From: Desulfocapsa sp.
GTDB taxonomy: Bacteria; Desulfobacterota; Desulfobulbia; Desulfobulbales; Desulfocapsaceae
Length of the DNA stretch: 5,966 bases
Assembly: GCA_029942265.1 (NCBI GenBank)
Contig: JAOZTO010000167.1
Location: 1 to 5,966 of the forward strand
Direction of reading: 5' to 3'
A program made the position numbers and the translations under genes. This document shows positions 1-3,188 of the stretch, piece by piece (positions within the stretch are counted from its first letter, which is position 1; each line of letters starts with the position of its first letter). The notes under the pieces were generated by a model. That model had not been told where the DNA came from. It searched no databases and saw only the letters and a program-made list of their open reading frames with translations.

Positions 1-711
1 AGCATGACCATAACTTGGTGTGTCATAGCCAATTGCTGCAAATCCAACGACATTATCAGCCTGTCTTTCAGCGGCTTTTGCTATGAGTTCGGCACTTTTC
101 TCACTGTCAACACGAGAAAGAAGGGGAGTTGGACACCATTTCACACCATGGCAATCATATGTTCCGCCAGCTAGTCTTACATGGACAATATCCAAATTAA
201 ATAAGCTTTTTCCTTCTACTCCAAGTTCGCCGCCTGAAACAGTTCTATCAACAAGAAGGTTTTTATAGCGTGGAGGAAATGCACGACCATAGCCACCTAC
301 CCATTCAGTGTCGTCGGCGTATGGCATTATAACTCTGCCTCTGTATGCATCACCAAGACGCATGGTTGGTGGCTGGAATAGAGTTGAAGCAGCAATTCTC
401 AAACAAGCCTCACAGGTATTTGCAGCCACAGCATCATATTCATCTCCGTAAATGCTTTTTATTACATCCCTTAACTGATCTTCAATACCTCTGACGCCAG
501 GAGTTTTCCCGCTTTGATTAACCTTTACAATTTCATCAAGAACGTAACTTGGGAGATTACCTGGGCGTGCGGAGCTTCCCGGGTACATGCCGATATCATT
601 TTTTACCTTATCAAGACCAATTTTCTTGGCAAACGCTTTTGCCTCTTCATGAATCTTAGGTGTCAATTCGTAAATCTTCTGATACCATTGATATTTATAT
701 AAATTTTCCAT
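1..711 (-). CDS. Putative PLP-dependent (fold-type I-like) enzyme, 3' end cut by window
   Basis: An open frame runs from ATG at 711-709 to the left edge without a stop, giving the first 237 residues. AAGGAA at 716-721, four bases before the ATG, supports the start. The protein begins with a charged helical stretch (residues 1-40), then a glycine/proline-rich segment (MYPGSSARPGNLP, 42-54), then VAANTCEACLRIA (95-107) and VVGFAAIGYDTPSYGHA (221-237). This order, with an active-site-like loop after a glycine-rich N-terminus followed by an alpha/beta strand, resembles aminotransferase-fold or SelA/SepCysS-like PLP enzymes. The PLP lysine would lie downstream of the edge, so the assignment is tentative. 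Two cysteine pairs are visible: C100/C103 (CxxC) and C187/C193. There is no signal peptide, so it is probably cytoplasmic. It is the third gene of a close-packed group, 12 bp after the small protein gene, and is probably co-transcribed with it and the nitroreductase. The frame is secure; the function is not. Confidence 0.75.
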   Translation of the reverse strand, partial: MENLYKYQWYQKIYELTPKIHEEAKAFAKKIGLDKVKNDIGMYPGSSARPGNLPSYVLDEIVKVNQSGKTPGVRGIEDQLRDVIKSIYGDEYDAVAANTCEACLRIAASTLFQPPTMRLGDAYRGRVIMPYADDTEWVGGYGRAFPPRYKNLLVDRTVSGGELGVEGKSLFNLDIVHVRLAGGTYDCHGVKWCPTPLLSRVDSEKSAELIAKAAERQADNVVGFAAIGYDTPSYGHA

Positions 712-715
712 TGCG

Positions 716-721
716 TTCCTT
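716..721 (-). promoter_or_regulatory. Ribosome binding site of the partial enzyme gene
   Basis: AAGGAA on the minus strand ends four bases before the ATG at 711. It lies in the 12-bp gap between this gene and the stop codon of the preceding small gene, which fixes the start and suggests linked translation. Confidence 0.6.
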
Positions 722-723
722 AA

Positions 724-1041
724 TTATTTCCTTGCCTTGTTTTTAATTTCTTTTGCTAGCTTAACTGTTGATTTTAGTAAGAAATCGGCAAAAGCTTCGT
801 TGTCTATTCCCATCAGTTCTAGGCCTTGTTCACCATCTGTTGAGAAACTCTTAACCCAGCCATTCTCTTCAAATTCACCATCAACAAGATTGGCCAATCG
901 ATAAGCAGCGTCCATCAATCTGAATGAAGGATAAAATTCCTCAGATTCCTCACCTTCTGACATGAGGAATGCACTGGATACAAGAAATGACAGCATGTCA
1001 TAGAAATCATCTTCACTTATAAAAAACCCTTTTTGATCCAT
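724..1041 (-). CDS. Small acidic protein of unknown function (105 aa)
   Basis: The frame begins MDQKGFFISEDDFYDML and ends KNKARK. An in-frame ATG at 1068 would add nine residues but overlaps the nitroreductase gene and has no Shine-Dalgarno, whereas the ATG at 1041 has AAAGGAG upstream and starts one base after the nitroreductase stop (TAA-a-ATG). I therefore chose 1041. The protein looks soluble and largely helical. It is acidic through the middle (SEGEESEEF, about residues 28-36) and has a basic C-terminal helix (KLAKEIKNKARK). It has no signal peptide, membrane segment, cysteine or recognisable catalytic motif. It may belong to one of the small domain-of-unknown-function families found beside anaerobe redox enzymes, but I do not recognise it with confidence. 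The one-base junction with the nitroreductase and 12-bp spacing to the next gene imply matched expression, so a partner or accessory role for one of those enzymes is plausible but unproven. Confidence 0.82.
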   Translation of the reverse strand: MDQKGFFISEDDFYDMLSFLVSSAFLMSEGEESEEFYPSFRLMDAAYRLANLVDGEFEENGWVKSFSTDGEQGLELMGIDNEAFADFLLKSTVKLAKEIKNKARK

Positions 1042-1042
1042 T

Positions 1043-1564
1043 TTATTTCCACTCCTTTCCATATTCATTTTTATACACTATTTCAGACAAAGGCAGCCGT
1101 GGTGGTGGCTCTGGAGTTTCGGAAGGATACCCCAAAGTAACCATCATAAAAGGATAGACGTTGTCTGGTATTTCCAGAATTTCTCTCAGTGCCACATCGG
1201 CGAATGAGACGACTACACAACTTCCTATCCCTTCAGCATATGCTGCTAAAACAAGATTTTGTGATGCTATAGCACAGTCTGCCATGTACATCAGTCGCAC
1301 CTTATCAGCCAGTTTCTTCTGTTTTGGCTTTGAACAAATAAGAACAATTGCTGCTGGTACATCATTTAATCCAGGACAAAAATTCAGTAATTGCTTGGTT
1401 TGGGCGGGTTCGTTGATAACGATAAATTTCCATGCATTATAGTTACCAGCGTTAGGAGCCCATTTGGCTGCATCCAGCAATTTTTCCATCGTAGCCTTAT
1501 CGATTGCTTTGTCTGTGTATTTCCTGATGCTTCTTCTTTCTTTAATAGCTTTAAATAATTCCAT
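1043..1564 (-). CDS. Nitroreductase family protein, FMN-dependent oxidoreductase (173 aa)
   Basis: Proteins of this family are usually homodimeric flavoenzymes that bind FMN and pass hydride from NAD(P)H to nitro-compounds, quinones or other acceptors in the cytoplasm. The N-terminal motif ERRSIRKYT (residues 9-17) is the classic FMN-phosphate-binding start. WAPNAGNYNAWKFIVI (35-50) corresponds to the usual AP-S/N-xx-NxQPW segment, here with N-A instead of Q-P. DCAIASQNLVLAAYAEGIGSCVV (96-118) is the conserved central helix and following strand, and LGYPSETPEPPPRLPLSEIV (144-163) is the typical C-terminal part. At 173 residues it is a compact member. The start at 1564 is an ATG with GGAGG five bases upstream; the frame extends to a TTG at 1591, which would lie within the palindrome and has no such site. 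The physiological substrate cannot be read from sequence. It is the first gene of a three-gene group with the small protein and the possible PLP enzyme, and lies 111 bp after the channel gene. Confidence 0.93.
   Translation of the reverse strand: MELFKAIKERRSIRKYTDKAIDKATMEKLLDAAKWAPNAGNYNAWKFIVINEPAQTKQLLNFCPGLNDVPAAIVLICSKPKQKKLADKVRLMYMADCAIASQNLVLAAYAEGIGSCVVVSFADVALREILEIPDNVYPFMMVTLGYPSETPEPPPRLPLSEIVYKNEYGKEWK
1052..1058 (-). promoter_or_regulatory. Ribosome binding site deciding the small-protein start
   Basis: AAAGGAG on the minus strand lies inside the last codons of the nitroreductase gene, ten bases before the ATG at 1041. No such motif precedes the earlier ATG at 1068, so it argues for the shorter 105-residue product. 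Confidence 0.6.
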
Positions 1565-1568
1565 AATT

Positions 1569-1574
1569 ACCTCC
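1569..1574 (-). promoter_or_regulatory. Strong ribosome binding site of the nitroreductase gene
   Basis: GGAGGT on the minus strand (core GGAGG at 1570-1574, five bases before the ATG at 1564). It follows the right arm of the palindrome by only three bases, so structure there could affect ribosome access. Confidence 0.7.
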
Positions 1575-1577
1575 GAT

Positions 1578-1603
1578 ATTACCAGCTCCAAGTAGCTGGT
1601 AAT
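1578..1603. repeat. Perfect inverted repeat (10-bp arms, 6-base loop) before the nitroreductase gene
   Basis: The plus-strand arm ATTACCAGCT (1578-1587) and its exact complement AGCTGGTAAT (1594-1603) flank CCAAGT. In the minus-strand transcript the hairpin would end three bases before the Shine-Dalgarno of the nitroreductase gene and is not followed by a U run, so it is not a terminator in that direction. It could be a DNA operator for a dimeric repressor or a 5'-leader hairpin. On the plus strand it is followed by five Ts and resembles a weak intrinsic terminator, but no plus-strand gene leads into it. Confidence 0.75.
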
Positions 1604-1675
1604 TTTTAGTCAATTTAATGATAATTGCCCTGCCAAAAACGTCCCGTAAAAAGATCATTGTTGACATGGAATCAC

Positions 1676-2608
1676 CTAGAATACCCATTCAACAAGAAGT
1701 GTTGGAAAAAACTCATTCTGTTCTTTTGTAATATAACCATAACCATCATAAACATCCTTAATCCCATAAGTATTCTGGGTCCAGCGAATCTCTGTACCGA
1801 AATAGAATTCATTTGATTTGTCCCAGATAAGCTTGCCGAGATCCATTACAATCTGATGTTTAGAGAAGAGGTTAGCCTGTTGATCTAACGTTGAGGAGAC
1901 GTTTGAATCTCTGTCTCCTGATACATTAAAAAATCCTTCTACTTTCCAACTTGTAGGGCCTACATCAAAGGTAGACCTATAATACAAACTCACAAATAGT
2001 TGGTTGTCAAAATCAGTTCTAGAATTAAAATCGTCATAGACACCAAAGGTAAGCCCCATAAAATCAAACCCTGTAACATCTAGAGCAAGATTTAAGCCGT
2101 AAAACAATTCAAGCAAATCATTCGAATCATTTACAGGAGTCATCCCCGGCCATGCAGCTTCATCAAGTAGGGACTGCGCATAATCGCCAGCATAGTAATC
2201 GTGAGAACTCTGCAACTGCCAACCCGGTGCAACCCTGAGATCCATAATTGGACCCATCTCAAAAACCTCAGTATCAAATATTTTATTAAGACTGAAATAT
2301 TCCCACCCTTGAGTATAGAACCAGACCTCATTGGAGTCGTTTTCAAGATTCATATCAACAAGAAGATAGGTTTCCCCGTAAGTCCAGCCATTGTTGTACT
2401 CAATTGTAAATGTTGAAGCCTTCGTGGTATTATCACGAGCATAGCCATCTTCAGGATTAATCGATTGGCCCAGTTCTGCATATTCAGTTCCATATACATA
2501 TTGAAACTGAAATTCCTGCCAGTCTGCAGCTGCGTTAGATTGTGTTGCTGTAGCAAAGATAGCTGCACTACCTGCTATAGCAACAATTAATGGTCTTAGT
2601 CCTTTCAT
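1676..2608 (-). CDS. Tsx/OmpK-type outer-membrane channel protein (310 aa)
   Basis: This looks like a monomeric outer-membrane beta-barrel of the nucleoside-specific channel (Tsx/OmpK) family, whose best-known members let nucleosides diffuse across the outer membrane. Residues 1-26 are a signal peptide: basic start MKGLR, hydrophobic core, and a cleavage-type end QSNA before AADWQ. The mature protein opens with alternating aromatic residues (WQEFQFQYVYG, 30-40). The stretch FTIEYNNGWTYGETYLLVDM (67-86) resembles the family's characteristic second strand pair (sgW-yGd-fffvD), followed by WEYFSLNKI (102-110) and MGPIMDLRVAPGW (118-130). The protein ends VEWVF; a terminal phenylalanine is the usual signal for the BAM barrel-insertion machinery. 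The length is close to that of Tsx (about 290 aa). The start is supported by GGGAGAGG five bases upstream. The substrate may differ from nucleosides in this lineage, so I give no symbol. Its upstream region carries candidate operator sites, and the kinase gene lies 580 bp before it in the same direction. Confidence 0.85.
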   Translation of the reverse strand: MKGLRPLIVAIAGSAAIFATATQSNAAADWQEFQFQYVYGTEYAELGQSINPEDGYARDNTTKASTFTIEYNNGWTYGETYLLVDMNLENDSNEVWFYTQGWEYFSLNKIFDTEVFEMGPIMDLRVAPGWQLQSSHDYYAGDYAQSLLDEAAWPGMTPVNDSNDLLELFYGLNLALDVTGFDFMGLTFGVYDDFNSRTDFDNQLFVSLYYRSTFDVGPTSWKVEGFFNVSGDRDSNVSSTLDQQANLFSKHQIVMDLGKLIWDKSNEFYFGTEIRWTQNTYGIKDVYDGYGYITKEQNEFFPTLLVEWVF

Positions 2609-2613
2609 AGTAA

Positions 2614-2621
2614 CCTCTCCC
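2614..2621 (-). promoter_or_regulatory. Ribosome binding site of the channel gene
   Basis: GGGAGAGG on the minus strand lies five bases before the ATG at 2608. It is a strong site, as expected for an abundant outer-membrane protein, and it agrees with the start chosen from the signal peptide. Confidence 0.7.
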
Positions 2622-2684
2622 TATTGATCCAATTTAATGTCAAGCAATTCCCTGTTCTTGTTGAATTGAAAATTACCGTAAACA

Positions 2685-2715
2685 ACGAACACTATTAAAA
2701 TTTAAAATGAACTCT
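2685..2715 (-). promoter_or_regulatory. Candidate LytTR-type operator (direct repeat) upstream of the channel gene
   Basis: Reading the minus strand, AGAGTTCAT (2715-2707) and AGTGTTCGT (2693-2685) form a direct repeat, identical at 7 of 9 positions and separated by exactly 13 bp. LytTR domains are known to bind paired direct repeats of the form [TA][AC][CA]GTTN[AG][TG] with a 12-13 bp spacer. The first copy fits 8 of 9 positions and the second 7 of 9, both with the central GTT. The pair lies about 77 bp before the channel start codon in the same orientation, a sensible place for an activator site. The adjacent kinase ends in a LytTR domain. The link is inference from motif and context. Confidence 0.4.
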
Positions 2716-2716
2716 G

Positions 2717-2740
2717 TATTAAAACGGTTCAGTTTTAATA
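2717..2740. repeat. AT-rich inverted repeat (9-bp arms) abutting the direct repeats
   Basis: Plus-strand TATTAAAAC (2717-2725) is the exact complement of GTTTTAATA (2732-2740), with GGTTCA between them. It begins one base beyond the direct-repeat pair, about 110-130 bp before the channel start codon. It could be an operator for a second regulator or part of an extended promoter region. It is not followed by a T run that would make it an intrinsic terminator. Confidence 0.55.
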
Positions 2741-2880
2741 TTTCCAACACTTAGCCTCGTCTTTTTTGCCTTTATAGTAAAGTTAGACATAGGGTTCAAT
2801 CCCGTTGTCTTTAAGTGATTCCTTGTGAAGCTGTTCTGAGTTGATTGATCAAGTAAGCTACACCAATACAGATAGATAAG

Positions 2881-3183
2881 CAGGAACACGTGAGGGGGTA
2901 AAAGTTTCTAAATGAGTCGAGAATCAGTAAGTGTGAGCTGTGTAAAACGAGTGTTATAATGGAAAAAGGGAAAGGAGTTGAAGGCTAATTACTTTGTTCT
3001 GCTCGGTTCGCAACAATTATAAAAGTTGAAGTGTGACACAGAAAAGTAAAAGTAGGGAGTTGCATACTCTGAGGTGGGGCATTTTACCGTTGAGGTAGTA
3101 GTCAGTCGTTGTTAATTAGTCTACAACAGGTGAATCTACTTGACTCTACAAATATAGTATTTGAAATGTGAGGCGAGGGGGGG
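2881..3183 (-). terminator. Possible Rho-dependent termination region after the kinase gene
   Basis: By hand count, 2881-3180 holds about 85 G and 35 C on the plus strand, so a minus-strand transcript leaving the kinase gene would be about 28% C and 12% G. This C-over-G bias with little obvious hairpin potential is the usual signature of a Rho loading region. The bias stops near 2880, where the counts become nearly equal. The call rests on composition alone. Confidence 0.3.
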
Positions 3184-3188
3184 CTTGT

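Larger units (their letters stand above)
1565..1675 (-). other. Intergenic gap between channel gene and nitroreductase
   Basis: This 111-bp stretch holds the palindrome and ribosome binding site listed separately. I see no well-spaced -35/-10 pair on the minus strand. TTGACT occurs just before the palindrome but has no -10 box at the right distance. No intrinsic terminator for the channel gene is visible. Both readthrough from the channel gene and a regulator-dependent promoter remain possible. Confidence 0.5.
2609..3188 (-). other. 580-bp intergenic region between kinase and channel genes
   Basis: No convincing gene is present on either strand; the longest frames are about 15-25 codons without good ribosome binding sites. 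The channel-proximal part (2609-2760) is AT-rich and carries the ribosome binding site, the direct-repeat pair and the inverted repeat. I could not place a sigma-70 promoter confidently: TTGACA is present on the minus strand (2642-2637) but has no -10 box at the right spacing. The kinase-proximal part (about 2881-3183) is strongly G-over-C on the plus strand, that is, C-rich in the transcript. There is a run of seven G at 3177-3183 close to the kinase stop. No intrinsic terminator hairpin follows the kinase gene. Confidence 0.6.

Noticed and set aside
1161..1442. Plus-strand 93-codon frame within the nitroreductase gene.
   Set aside because: It is antisense to a clear nitroreductase and shows no family features. 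The same holds for the other plus-strand frames across the channel and kinase genes.
1578..1607. Plus-strand intrinsic terminator (hairpin plus five Ts).
   Set aside because: No plus-strand gene or promoter leads into it, and its position at the nitroreductase leader gives a better reason for its presence.
2637..2642. TTGACA on the minus strand as the -35 box of the channel gene.
   Set aside because: The bases 16-18 bp downstream are the Shine-Dalgarno (GGGAGAGG), so there is no -10 box or room for a leader.
2719..2790. Minus-strand 23-codon frame starting MSNFTIKAKK upstream of the channel gene.
   Set aside because: It has no good Shine-Dalgarno, its end overlaps the inverted repeat, and it shows no leader-peptide codon bias. 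It is probably chance.
2779..2809. Second GTT pair at 13-bp spacing on the plus strand (AAAGTTAGA, CCCGTTGTC).
   Set aside because: The second half fits the LytTR pattern poorly and the orientation is opposite to the genes. It shows that such spacing can arise by chance here.
2785..2810. tRNA-like T-arm: GGGTTCAATCCC inside an AGACA/TGTCT stem.
   Set aside because: The five-pair T-stem has mismatches, and no D-arm, anticodon arm or acceptor partner is found at the right distance on either side. It is at most a weak hairpin.
3086..3113. Plus-strand ACCGTTGAG, a full match to the LytTR half-site pattern, followed by GTCGTTGTT.
   Set aside because: The gap is 10 bp rather than 12-13, the second half is a poor match, and the site lies far from any start codon in the right direction.
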